From contig JAPLNA010000230.1 in NCBI GenBank assembly GCA_026693065.1, positions 1-59,624 of the forward strand: a stretch of DNA of 59,624 nucleotides, read 5' to 3'. Each line of letters begins with the position of its first letter. Position 1 is the first letter of the stretch. The translations under genes were made by a program, and so were the position numbers. Below, piece after piece: positions 1 to 8,470 of the stretch. The DNA comes from Planctomycetota bacterium. GTDB taxonomy: Bacteria > Planctomycetota > Phycisphaerae > SM23-33. The notes under the pieces were generated by a model that ran no database searches, was not told the origin of the DNA, and saw nothing but the letters and a program-made list of their open reading frames with translations.

Positions 1-4
1 CGGG

Positions 5-22
5 GCGAGAAGCTTTTCTCGC
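5..22. terminator. Hairpin at window start
   Basis: A perfect 7-bp stem (GCGAGAA / TTCTCGC) with a GCTT loop lies just before the promoter of the first gene. It has no following T-tract, so a terminator role for an unseen upstream gene is only a possibility. Confidence 0.3.
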
Positions 23-54
23 AACCCGCTATAGCCCGGGGCGGGGGGGCACGT

Positions 55-60
55 TATAAT
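55..60 (+). promoter_or_regulatory. Putative -10 box of the metalloprotease operon
   Basis: A consensus TATAAT hexamer stands 50 bases before the first gene start, downstream of a G-rich run. No convincing -35 hexamer is seen 17 bases upstream. It could drive the following five same-strand genes. Confidence 0.4.
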
Positions 61-110
61 CCGCCAACCGCTCGGCCGGTACGAGCCGGCGGGATCAAAG
101 GAATACGGAC

Positions 111-1499
111 ATGGCCATCAGCGGAAAGCACGGTTGGTTGGCAGTGACGGCCCTTGTGATGACGCTGGTCTGGGGCGGCGCCGCCCGGGCCGCCGATATC
201 GCCGTGGGAAACTTCACCGGCGGAGAGACGATCCGCTACTCCACCCCGCTGCTCATGGGTTCGCTGGCCGACCAGAAGGCCCAGGCGGTCGGGCTGGTGA
301 ACCTCTCGTCCCAGCGGCCGACGCGGAAGATGATCGGGCTGGCGCACAAGGGGCACTTCAAGGTGCTGGCTGACCTCGTGCCGGGGGAGAACAAGCTGGT
401 CGTGTCGGGGGGCGGGGCCTCGACGAATCTCACGCTCACCTTCAAGCCCCAGACCAACCCCTACATGGTGCGGGCGATCTTCTACACCGACAAGACCGGC
501 GACGCGGGCTACCTGAGCCCCAAGGCCAACGATAACCAGGACGTCAAGGGCAGGATGAGCACGGCGATGCTGCTGATGCAGAGTTTCAGCGCCGAGTCGA
601 TGCACCGCATGGGGTACGGGCGCAAGACCTTCAACGTGGAACTCGAGCCCGACGGCACGGCCAAGACGTTCGTCGTCAAGGGCGACCAGGCGCCCAACTC
701 CGGGCTCAACCAGGGCGCCATCGACGCGGCGATCAACGCCCAGGCCGCCAGGCCCAACACGCACTACCTCGTCCTGACCGGGCGAGGCATGGGCTACACC
801 GCCATCGGCGGGGGCGGCAAGGCCATGATGGGCGGGATCACGATTTACTCCTGGCCCGACAGCATCGCCAACGCCCAGGCGGCGTTCATGGACGCCACGC
901 CCATCGACGGCAAGTACCACGTCGACGCGATCGGGCGGGACGTGTACTGGGCCAATTCCTCCACCTGCATCGGGGCCTGCCTGCACGAGATCGACCACAC
1001 GTTCGGGCTGCCCCACAGCATGGACCCCTTCTGCATCATGACCCGCGGGCACGACTACTTCAACCGCTTCTTCACCCTCGTCGAGCCGCCCTCGAAGACC
1101 AGTCACAAGGCCGCCGACGTCAACGAAGACCAGATCGCCCGCTATTGCAGGGTGACGGCCAACAACCTCGCCTGCAACAAGTTCTTCGCGTTGGACGACA
1201 TCCAGTACCCCGACGTTCCGGCCCCGGAGATGGTCGTCGACCGCCAGGCCCGGCGGATCACGATCAAGAGCCAGGCGGGCATCGCCTTCGTCGGGCTGGA
1301 AGTGCCCTTCGCCAATCCCGGGGCGGACTACTGCGTGCCGATCGACCCGAAGAAGCCGGCCCCGAAGGAAATCGTCCTGGGGCCCAAGGACTGGAAGAGC
1401 CTCAATGGGCAGAGATTCCAGGTTCGGGTGATCGACGTCAACGACCGCGGCGGCACCGACCGCGACCCCTTCGGCGGCGACTACGGAAAGGACAAGTAG
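111..1499 (+). CDS. Secreted metzincin-like zinc metalloprotease
   Basis: A 462-residue protein with an N-terminal signal peptide (hydrophobic stretch about residues 10-27, cleavage plausible after ARA). Near residues 292-302 it carries HEIDHTFGLPH, which fits the extended zinc-binding motif HExxHxxGxxH of metzincins (His292, Glu293, His296, His302). A Met-turn candidate CIMTRG follows about ten residues later. The protein is therefore expected to be an exported zinc endopeptidase. The layout resembles the putative peptidase family known from the fungal YIL108W group (Pfam Metallopep), but I cannot confirm the family without a search. Substrate is unknown. It is first in a run of five same-strand genes (36-base gap to the next), so a link with the downstream membrane cassette is possible. 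Confidence 0.75.
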   Translation: MAISGKHGWLAVTALVMTLVWGGAARAADIAVGNFTGGETIRYSTPLLMGSLADQKAQAVGLVNLSSQRPTRKMIGLAHKGHFKVLADLVPGENKLVVSGGGASTNLTLTFKPQTNPYMVRAIFYTDKTGDAGYLSPKANDNQDVKGRMSTAMLLMQSFSAESMHRMGYGRKTFNVELEPDGTAKTFVVKGDQAPNSGLNQGAIDAAINAQAARPNTHYLVLTGRGMGYTAIGGGGKAMMGGITIYSWPDSIANAQAAFMDATPIDGKYHVDAIGRDVYWANSSTCIGACLHEIDHTFGLPHSMDPFCIMTRGHDYFNRFFTLVEPPSKTSHKAADVNEDQIARYCRVTANNLACNKFFALDDIQYPDVPAPEMVVDRQARRITIKSQAGIAFVGLEVPFANPGADYCVPIDPKKPAPKEIVLGPKDWKSLNGQRFQVRVIDVNDRGGTDRDPFGGDYGKDK

Positions 1500-1535
1500 C
1501 CCACACCGGCCCTGCAAGAACCCCGGACCAACACG

Positions 1536-3110
1536 ATGGCCTTCACGGAAACCAACACGACGACCCCCCGCCGCCGGCCGGTTATGCGCCGCGCCCGGGC
1601 CTGGGGGTTCGCCGCCGCCGGAGTCATGCTCCTGATCGCCGGGGCGCCCTCGCGAGGCCAACAGGCCGAGTCGCTCCCTGCCTCCGCGCCGGCCGCCGCC
1701 CCCGCTTCGGCGCCGGCGTCGGCGCCGGTTCCGTTGGAGATTCCCGCGCCCGAGTCGGTGAAGGCCTACGATTGCCCCAGCGACGACGGGTCGGCGATCA
1801 TCGTCGAGTGGGCCAAGCCCAAGATCGAAACTCCCGGCGCCGTATACGTCGTGGACGTGGCGGCGGCGAAAGAGGATTTCGCGGCCGGGGCCTTCAAGAC
1901 CGTCCAGGTCAAGCCCGGCCCCGAGGCCCTCAAGTCGGCCAACCAGAAGTTCTTCGGCGTTTCGCCGGCCAATGCGGGCCTCTACTATGCCCGCATCTGC
2001 CCGTCGAGCCTGTACCCGCCTGTCCCCGCCGGTGAGAGCCGGACCGAGAGCCTCACGCGGCACGCCAAGGCCGGGCATCTGAGTGCGGAGGAACTCCAAC
2101 GGGCCTTGGCAGCGTCGGACGCCGACGCGAAATGGCTCGCCCGCCTGATGGCCGACCTGACCGAGCGGGACACCACGGACGCCAAGGCCCGCACGAGGCG
2201 GATCAATGCGGCGACGTACTATCTGCGGCTGAGCGTGTCTCCGGACGGGGGCCGCGCCCGGGCGTACGTCTCGGATAAGGACGGCCAGCCGCTCGTGCTG
2301 TCGGCGGCGGCCCTGCCCAATCAGTTCAAGTGGTACAAACTCAACATCGCGATCTTCTCGGTGGCGTTTTGTGCGGTGGTGGCGGCGTTCATCTGGATCG
2401 CGCGGCGGAACCCCAACCTGTACATCCGCCGCATCGCCGGGCTGGACGCCGTCGATGAGGGCATCGGGCGGGCGACCGAGATGGGCCGACCGGTCTACTT
2501 CGTGCACGGCATCGCCGGCGTGGAAAGCATGGCCACCATGGCGTCCCTGACCATCCTGGGCCGAGTCGCCCGCAAGGCCGCCGAGTATGACACCCGCGTC
2601 CGCGTGATGAACTGGGACCCCATGGTGACGGCCGTCAGCCAGGAAGTCGTCCAGCAGGCCTACACCGAGGCCGGGCGACCCGACGCGTACAACCCCGACG
2701 ACGTCCTGTTCATTTCCACGGACAACTTCGCCTACGCGACGGCCGTCAGCGGGCTGGTGGTTCGCGAACGCCCGGCGGCGATCTTCATGCTGGGCACGTT
2801 CTTCGCCGAGAGCCTGTTCCTGGCCGAGACCGGCGCCTCCACCGGCGCGATCCAGATCTCCGGCACCGATTCCTACAGCCAGTTGCCCTTCCTGATCACC
2901 ACCTGCGACTACACGCTGATCGGGGAGGAGTTGTTCGCGGCCTCGGCGTATCTGTCGCGCGAGCCGAAGATGCTGGGCAGCCTCCGCGGGCAGGACGTCG
3001 GCAAGGCGTTCCTGATGGTCACCATCGTGGTCATCACGGCCGTACTGAGCGTGGCGGCGGCCCGGGGCGTTTCCCTGGACTGGCTCACCAACCTCTTCAA
3101 AACGTTCTAG
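1536..3110 (+). CDS. DUF6754-like membrane protein
   Basis: A 524-residue protein of unknown function. The N-terminus has a hydrophobic signal or anchor segment (about 24-42) followed by an Ala/Pro/Ser-rich linker, then a beta-rich region (about 65-150) resembling a fibronectin type III fold. A transmembrane helix lies at about 268-288 and a second near the C-terminus (about 490-512). Between them sits a roughly 190-residue soluble domain containing FVHGIAG and NPDDVLFIS segments. This two-helix bracketed domain matches my recollection of the uncharacterised DUF6754 family, which needs a profile search. It is followed after 15 bases by three further membrane-protein genes, suggesting one complex. 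Confidence 0.7.
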   Translation: MAFTETNTTTPRRRPVMRRARAWGFAAAGVMLLIAGAPSRGQQAESLPASAPAAAPASAPASAPVPLEIPAPESVKAYDCPSDDGSAIIVEWAKPKIETPGAVYVVDVAAAKEDFAAGAFKTVQVKPGPEALKSANQKFFGVSPANAGLYYARICPSSLYPPVPAGESRTESLTRHAKAGHLSAEELQRALAASDADAKWLARLMADLTERDTTDAKARTRRINAATYYLRLSVSPDGGRARAYVSDKDGQPLVLSAAALPNQFKWYKLNIAIFSVAFCAVVAAFIWIARRNPNLYIRRIAGLDAVDEGIGRATEMGRPVYFVHGIAGVESMATMASLTILGRVARKAAEYDTRVRVMNWDPMVTAVSQEVVQQAYTEAGRPDAYNPDDVLFISTDNFAYATAVSGLVVRERPAAIFMLGTFFAESLFLAETGASTGAIQISGTDSYSQLPFLITTCDYTLIGEELFAASAYLSREPKMLGSLRGQDVGKAFLMVTIVVITAVLSVAAARGVSLDWLTNLFKTF

Positions 3111-3125
3111 GACGACGGATTCGAC

Positions 3126-3800
3126 ATGTGGTACAAGCGAACGATACCCCTGATCCTGGTCTTCGCGATCGGCGTGGCCGCCTTCGTGCAGGAGTTCGTG
3201 CCCGCGCCGTGGGCGGGGCGATTCCGGGAGAACATCACCCTCTGGTTCCAGATCATCGGCAGTTTCGCCCTGTTCATCGGGCTCTACAGCCTCCTGCACA
3301 TGCACTGGACGCGGATCCGCCGCCAGACCCCCGGGTGGGCGTACAGCATCTTCGTATTCCTGGCCGCCGGCGGGATGATCGCCGTCGGGCTTTACAATGA
3401 GGGCAAGGGCCCGATCATCGACGTCGCCCAGGGCACGCGAACCTGGCTGGACCGGGGGTACGACTACCTCATCAAGCCCTGCACCGCGACGATCTACTCG
3501 AGCATGGCGTTCTTCATGGCCAGCGCGGCTTTCCGCACCTTCCGCGCCCGGAACACGGCGGCCGTGCTGATGCTCGTGGCGGCCCTGGTGGTCATGTTCG
3601 GCCGCGTGCCCGTCAGCGAGGTCCTCGGCGGCTGGCTGGGCGATCCGGAAATGTTCTCCCGGATCACCGACGTCCTGATGAAGTACCCCAACCTGGCCGC
3701 CAAGCGGGCGATCATGATGGGCATCAGCCTGGGGGCCATCGCCCAGTCGCTGCGAATCCTCCTGGGCGTCGAACGTTCGTACATGGGGGGAGGTGACTGA
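3126..3800 (+). CDS. Polytopic membrane protein of the DUF6754 cassette
   Basis: A 224-residue, strongly hydrophobic protein with about six predicted membrane segments (for example around residues 6-24, 35-58, 70-90, 123-140, 145-163, 190-212) and no recognisable catalytic motif. Its stop codon overlaps the start of the next gene (TGATG), implying translational coupling. The start follows the preceding stop by 15 bases. I do not recognise a named family; its role is likely structural or transport within the same membrane assembly as its neighbours. Confidence 0.65.
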   Translation: MWYKRTIPLILVFAIGVAAFVQEFVPAPWAGRFRENITLWFQIIGSFALFIGLYSLLHMHWTRIRRQTPGWAYSIFVFLAAGGMIAVGLYNEGKGPIIDVAQGTRTWLDRGYDYLIKPCTATIYSSMAFFMASAAFRTFRARNTAAVLMLVAALVVMFGRVPVSEVLGGWLGDPEMFSRITDVLMKYPNLAAKRAIMMGISLGAIAQSLRILLGVERSYMGGGD

Positions 3801-4633
3801 TGCCCGCCAACGATACCCAAGGCCTGATCCGCACCCGACGCATCATCTACCTGCTGGTGGCCGCGGCGATCATCGTGCCCTACGTGATCCAGATGCCCAT
3901 CCCCTCCTTCCACGCACAGGAAGAGGCTCACAAGGTCTATGACCGCGTCGAGAGCCTTCCCGCCGGGTCGCGCGTGCTGATCGCCATGGAATTCGACCCC
4001 AACTGCGAGGCGGAACTGCGCCCCATGGCCGAAGGCATCCTCAGGCACTGCTTCGCCAGGAAACTCGTGCCCATTCTGGTCACGACGAACTACATCGCCC
4101 CCGCCCTCATCAGCGACATCTGCCAGAAGATCGCCAAGGAAACCGGAACCGTCTCCGGCAAGGACTGGGTCTTCCTGGGATACCGCCCCGGCATGGCCAA
4201 CGTCGTGATCACCATGGGCGAGAGCATTCAGAGGACCTTCGAAACCGACAACTTCAGCCAGACCACCCGGGACATGCCCGCCCTGGCCGGGGTGAATTCG
4301 CTCAAGGACGTGTCCCTCATAACGGTCATCTCCCTGGGCGACACGGTGAACATGTGGATCCAGTACGGCTCGGACAGGCTCAAGGTTCCCCTGGTCGCCG
4401 GCGTAACGGCGGTGATGGCGCCGGACCTCTACCCGTACCTCAATACGGGGCAGGTCAAGGGCATCCTGGCCGGGCTGCGAGGCGCAGCCGATTACGAACT
4501 CCTCCTCCACCGCTCCGACGACGCCGCCAAGGGCATGCAAGTCCAGTCCGTCGCCCACGGGCTGCTCATCGCCCTGATCATCGGCGCCAACGTCCGTTTC
4601 CTCTTCCGCCGGGCCCAAGGAAAGGAGGCCTGA
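3800..4633 (+). CDS. Membrane-anchored protein of the DUF6754 cassette
   Basis: A 277-residue protein anchored at both ends: one helix at about residues 13-32 and one at about 252-270. The middle of about 210 residues is soluble and mixed alpha/beta (segments such as RVLIAMEFDP and KLVPILVTT look like alternating strands). Near the C-terminal helix is a GQVKGILAGLRGAADYE segment that looks conserved by composition. Its start overlaps the previous stop by one base and the next gene begins four bases after its stop. The double-anchored layout mirrors the DUF6754 protein two genes upstream. Function unknown. Confidence 0.65.
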   Translation: MPANDTQGLIRTRRIIYLLVAAAIIVPYVIQMPIPSFHAQEEAHKVYDRVESLPAGSRVLIAMEFDPNCEAELRPMAEGILRHCFARKLVPILVTTNYIAPALISDICQKIAKETGTVSGKDWVFLGYRPGMANVVITMGESIQRTFETDNFSQTTRDMPALAGVNSLKDVSLITVISLGDTVNMWIQYGSDRLKVPLVAGVTAVMAPDLYPYLNTGQVKGILAGLRGAADYELLLHRSDDAAKGMQVQSVAHGLLIALIIGANVRFLFRRAQGKEA

Positions 4634-4637
4634 CCTC

Positions 4638-5450
4638 ATGGAACCCCAGGCCCAAACCACCGAGAGCCCCATGCGACGCACCGTCGAAGCGGCCGTCATG
4701 ATCGCCCTGGGGACGGCCTTTGTCGTCGCCAGCATTCTCTGCCAGAAGGACAGCCTGTTCGGCAAGAACGCCAACGACCGGATCGAGGCCGTCGGTATCA
4801 TCATCGCCGCCGCCCTCACGCTGATCATGTACAGCTTCCTCTACCGCGACAACCCGCTTTTCAAGATCGCCGAGAATGTCTACATCGGCGCCCAACTGGG
4901 CTATGGCGCCATCAACACCTGGCGGCTGGCCCTGCGACCCCAGATCTACAACCCCCTGGCCCTGGCCCCGTCGAATCAGGCCCTCTGGGACGCCCTGGTC
5001 TTCCGCTCCGTCCCGATCCTGCTGGGCGTCCTGCTCCTGACCCGCCTGTCCCGCAAACACGGGTGGCTCAGCCGCTACTCCTACTCCATGATGGTCGGCT
5101 GGGGCGCGGGCATGACCATCCTGGTGATGACGGACACCAACATCCTCCAGCAACTCCAGGCCGCCGCCAAGCCCATCCAGGCCGGCGTCACCGCCGATGC
5201 CGGCTGGTGGGCCAACGCCGGCGCCGTCACCGGCGCCCTGACCGTCCTGGTCGGGACCGTCTGCGTCCTGTTCTACTTCTTCTTCTCCATCCCCCACGGC
5301 CCGGTCGGACAGAGGGTCTCCAAGACCGGCATCTGGTTCCTCATGCTCTCCTTCGGCGCGTCCTTCGGCTACACGGCCATGGCCCGCATCTCGCTCGTCA
5401 TCGGGCGAATGCGGTTCCTCCTGTTCGAGTGGCTGAAGATCCCGCAGTAA
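4638..5450 (+). CDS. Polytopic membrane protein of the DUF6754 cassette
   Basis: A 270-residue protein with about seven predicted membrane segments (about 15-32, 50-70, a central pair near 115-165, then 190-215 and 230-260). The ATG lies four bases after the preceding stop, and an AAGGAGG ribosome site sits inside the end of that gene. No known domain recognised. It is the last gene of the operon: the next gene is convergent and ends ten bases away, so transcription of the two strands must stop inside or close to the coding sequence. Confidence 0.65.
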   Translation: MEPQAQTTESPMRRTVEAAVMIALGTAFVVASILCQKDSLFGKNANDRIEAVGIIIAAALTLIMYSFLYRDNPLFKIAENVYIGAQLGYGAINTWRLALRPQIYNPLALAPSNQALWDALVFRSVPILLGVLLLTRLSRKHGWLSRYSYSMMVGWGAGMTILVMTDTNILQQLQAAAKPIQAGVTADAGWWANAGAVTGALTVLVGTVCVLFYFFFSIPHGPVGQRVSKTGIWFLMLSFGASFGYTAMARISLVIGRMRFLLFEWLKIPQ

Positions 5451-5459
5451 CTCCCCGCC

Positions 5460-6414
5460 TCAGGCCGGGCAGCTCCGCAGGTACTTCAGCAGGTCGTCCA
5501 GGTTGCACGTGGCCACGCCGACGTGCTGGTCCGCCCCGCCGTAGTAGACGAACAGCGTCCCGTCGATCACGACCGCCCCGCAGGGGAACACCACGCCGTT
5601 GTAGTACCCCTTCGTCTCGAAAGGCTCTTCCGGCTGGAGCAGCCAGTCGACCGATCGGTGGAGCACCTTCGAGGGGTCGTTCAGGTCCATCAGGATCGCC
5701 CCGACGCGGTAGTGCCAATCCGGGCCCACCCCGTGGTGCAGCATCAGCCACCCGTGCGGGGTCTTGATCGGCGGGGTGTTGGCCCCGACCTTGTTGACTT
5801 CCCACTCGTACCGCCCCGTCAGCAGCAGCTTGCTGTCGCGGCAGTCCAGCATGTCGTCCCCGCGGGCGATCCAGATCGACGGTTTCTCGCACGGATACCC
5901 AGGCCCGGCCCACTGCATCGGCCGCTGGATCATCACCCACTTGCCGTCGATGGGCTCGGGGAACAGGATCACATCGCGGTCGTCGACGAGGGGGCTGGTC
6001 ATACGCCCGGCCCGGAACCAGGTGCGGAAGTCTTTCGTCAGGGCCAGGCCGGTGGCGGTGCCCCGACAGCCAGTACTGGCCCGGCGGGAACGCGCGGCAG
6101 GCGTAGGTGACGAAGTACCACTCGCCGATCTTGATGATCCGCGGGTCCTCGATGCACCCGCCGTCGAACCCGTCGGCGCTCGGGCTGAAGACCGGCTTGT
6201 CGGAGGTTCGCGTGAAATGATACCCGTCCTTGCTGACGGCCAGGCCCAGGTGAACGCGGTGGGCGTCGTCCAGCCCGGCGGCGCGGTAGAGCATCAGCAC
6301 CTGTTGGGTCTTCTCGTCGTACCACGCGCCGGGGTTGGTCGCGACGGCGGCCTCCCAGGCATTGGCCCCGTTGGGGGACAGAATCGGATTGCCTTTGAAT
6401 CGCTGCAGTTTCAC
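5460..6414 (-). pseudogene. GH130 phosphorylase/hydrolase-like gene, frameshifted
   Basis: Read across one frameshift, this encodes about 318 residues of glycoside hydrolase family 130, whose members phosphorolyse or hydrolyse beta-mannosides. Frame one (from ATG at 6414) covers residues 1-118 and includes GCIEDPRIIKIG; the Asp of this motif (residue 90) sits where the family has its catalytic acid. Frame two resumes with TATGLALTKD and runs to 5460, including VVFPCGAVV and DGTLFVYYGG. The shift is at about 6057-6064, next to a four-base homopolymer; removing one base restores the frame. It is the last gene after the ABC permeases and has a close intact relative at 9876. Sequencing error and genuine inactivation cannot be separated here. 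Confidence 0.75.
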
Positions 6415-6445
6415 GCGAGTCTCCTTGTGGGGCGGCCGAGGCGTC

Positions 6446-7350
6446 TTAGCCCTTCACCGCGCCGACCGTAATGCCTTTTACCAGGTGCTTCTGAAGCAGC
6501 ACGTACACCGCCAGCGTCGGGGCCATCATGAGCACGAGGCCCGCGAAGCCCATCCCGTAGTCGGTGCGGTACTGGCTGACAATCGTAATCTTGGCCAGGC
6601 CCAGCGGCAAGGTGCGGAGGGCGTCGCTGTCGGGGCCCGAGAGGAACATGAAGGCCATCAGGAACTCGTTCCACGTGCCCAGGAACGTGAAGATGCCCAC
6701 GGTGATCAGCCCCGACCGGGCCAGGGGGAGCATGACGCGCCAGAACGCGCCCCACTCGCCCGCCCCGTCCAGCAGGGCCGCCTCGTGCAGGCTCGCGGGC
6801 AGGGTCTTGAAGAACCCCGTCAGCACGAAGATGGAAAACGGCATGCCGAAGGCCACGTACACCACCAGCAGCCCCAGCCGCGAGTCCAGCAGGCCCAGCG
6901 ACTTCATCTCGAAGAACAGCGGCACGATCGCCAGTTGCAGGGGCACCATCAGCCCGGCCAGGAAGTAGAAGAACACCGGGCGAACGCCGCGGAAGCGGAA
7001 GCGGGAGATCGCGTAGGCCGCCATCGCCGACAGAAGGACGGTCATCGCGACGGTCCCGACCGTCAGGAGCATTGCAGATCGCCCCACGCCGGCAGCCAAA
7101 GCGGGTGCGCGTAGAAGTCCTGCGACGTCCTGAGCGACGTGCACAGCAGCCAGAACATCGGGTAGACCACCACGCCCACGCCGATGGCCAGGATGGGGTA
7201 GAGGGCGGCCCGGCACATGAAAACGAACGCCCTCGCCACGACCAGGGCATACGGGCGCGCTTTCCCGAACAGGAAGACCGCCACCCTCGCCAGCAGCAGA
7301 AGCCAGGATGCCTTGCGGAGCCCAGATCGGTTTTGGGCGCTGTCGTTCAT
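6446..7350 (-). pseudogene. Sugar ABC permease, MalG/YcjP type, internally deleted
   Basis: Second inner-membrane subunit of a carbohydrate ABC importer. The N-terminal 90 residues (from ATG at 7350) contain two hydrophobic stretches and the typical SLRTSQDFYAHPLWLP segment. The rest, in another frame (to 6446), starts at AMLLTVGTVAMTVLL and contains the EAA-type loop HEAALLDGAGEWGAF and the ending YVLLQKHLVKGIT. Compared with typical family members, about 20 residues between these parts (the Asn-Tyr...Phe-Asn-Ser stretch) are missing and the frame changes at about 7070. So there is a deletion of roughly 60 bases, not divisible by three. The start abuts the stop of the partner permease without a gap. 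Confidence 0.75.
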
Positions 7351-8202
7351 CTAGAGCTCCACCCGCTCGCGGCGCATCAGGCGCAGCGTGACGGCCGTGC
7401 CGAAGAACACCATCAGGAACAGCAGCACGGCGATGGCGCTGGCCTCGCCGACGTTGAACTCGTTGAACATGGAGTAGACCATCTTCGTGCCGATGACGTG
7501 GGTGGCCGTCGTGGGCTGTTGCTCCGTCAGCAGCCAGATGAGCTCGAAGGCCTTCATTCCGCCGATGACCAGGAAGACGGTCGCGATGGCGATGACCTCC
7601 TGGAGAAGCGGCAGGGTGATGTTGCGGAACTGTCGCCAGGGGGAGGCCCCGTCGATATCGGCGGCCTCGTACAGCTCGCGGGGGATGCCCTGCATCGCCG
7701 CCAGGAACAGCACCATGTAGAACCCGCACGCCCCCCACACGGAAATGGGCACCATCGCCCAGTACAGGTGGTCGGGCGACAGCCAGGCGAATTCCTGGAA
7801 CGACACCAGCCAAAGGCCCATTCTCGTGAGCCCCCAGTGCGTGGCGACGTCGCCGGCCCAGGTCAGGAAGCCGTTGATCATGCCGGCCTTCGGGTTGTAC
7901 AGGTGCATCCAGAGCAGCGTCGCGGTCACCCCGCCCAAGAGGTTGGGGAAGAAGAACACCACGCGGAAGAAGCCCGCCCCCCGCACCCCCCGGCTGATGC
8001 ACCCGGCCAGGAACAGCGAAAGGGGCAGGACGAACATCGGGATCACCAGCATGATGAACAGGTTGTTCGTGAGGGCCACCCAGAACCCGTCGCTCTCGAA
8101 GAGCAGCCGCTGGAAGTGGACCAGCCCGACGGGGATCATCTTCGTCAGCCCGTCCCACCGCTGGGTGCTCCAGCCGAAGGACTGGGCGCTGGGAGCGATC
8201 AC
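7351..8202 (-). CDS. Sugar ABC permease, MalF/UgpA type, 5' end missing
   Basis: First membrane subunit of the importer; 283 residues from a GTG at 8202. The binding-protein-dependent transport core is complete, including the EAA loop LYEAADIDGASPWRQF and five or so membrane helices. What is missing is the start: the sequence begins with VIAPSAQSFGWSTQ, which in normal family members directly follows the first transmembrane helix. Upstream of 8205 no in-frame helix exists; instead a lower-GC stretch of different character begins. The annotated GTG is therefore probably not the native start and the protein as drawn lacks helix 1. The gene abuts malG-like 7350. Confidence 0.75.
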   Translation of the reverse strand: MIAPSAQSFGWSTQRWDGLTKMIPVGLVHFQRLLFESDGFWVALTNNLFIMLVIPMFVLPLSLFLAGCISRGVRGAGFFRVVFFFPNLLGGVTATLLWMHLYNPKAGMINGFLTWAGDVATHWGLTRMGLWLVSFQEFAWLSPDHLYWAMVPISVWGACGFYMVLFLAAMQGIPRELYEAADIDGASPWRQFRNITLPLLQEVIAIATVFLVIGGMKAFELIWLLTEQQPTTATHVIGTKMVYSMFNEFNVGEASAIAVLLFLMVFFGTAVTLRLMRRERVEL

Positions 8203-8205
8203 GAA

Positions 8206-8470
8206 CGGCCGCCTGGGATGGTACGGTGCTACGCCGGTTACCTTAGGACAACGACCGTTTCTGGCTTTGGTAGTTGATCTCGAGGGCGCCGGAAAATCCG
8301 GGCAATTGGCCGACGTTCAGTGCGTATTCGGCCGCTCCCAGATGCGCGTGGAATCGTTGTTGGGCTATCTCGATTTTGCCTATCCCAGCCGTTGGGTTAT
8401 CCCTTTCAACCGGACCGAGTTAGATCCTTGGTGGGGAGCATGGCAACCGTTCGTGTTTGCCATGGCTTCG
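8206..8470 (+). other. Foreign-looking fragment between ABC genes
   Basis: This 250-base stretch is visibly less GC-rich than both flanks and does not continue either neighbour. On the plus strand one frame translates without stops into protein-like sequence with segments such as RPFLALVVDLEGAG, YLDFAYPSRWVIPF and WWGAWQPFVFAM, rich in Trp and aromatic residues. It has no start or end of its own. It replaces the 5' end of the permease gene and touches the 3' end of the binding-protein gene, so it is either an inserted remnant of an unrelated gene (possibly a membrane protein N-terminus) or a chimeric join in the assembly. Confidence 0.4.

Noticed and set aside
54-3305. Very long minus-strand open frame opposite the metalloprotease and DUF6754-like genes
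   Set aside because: It is the antisense shadow of high-GC coding sequence: composition is Arg/Gly/Asp/His-rich without domains, and the plus-strand genes have signal peptides, motifs and helices.
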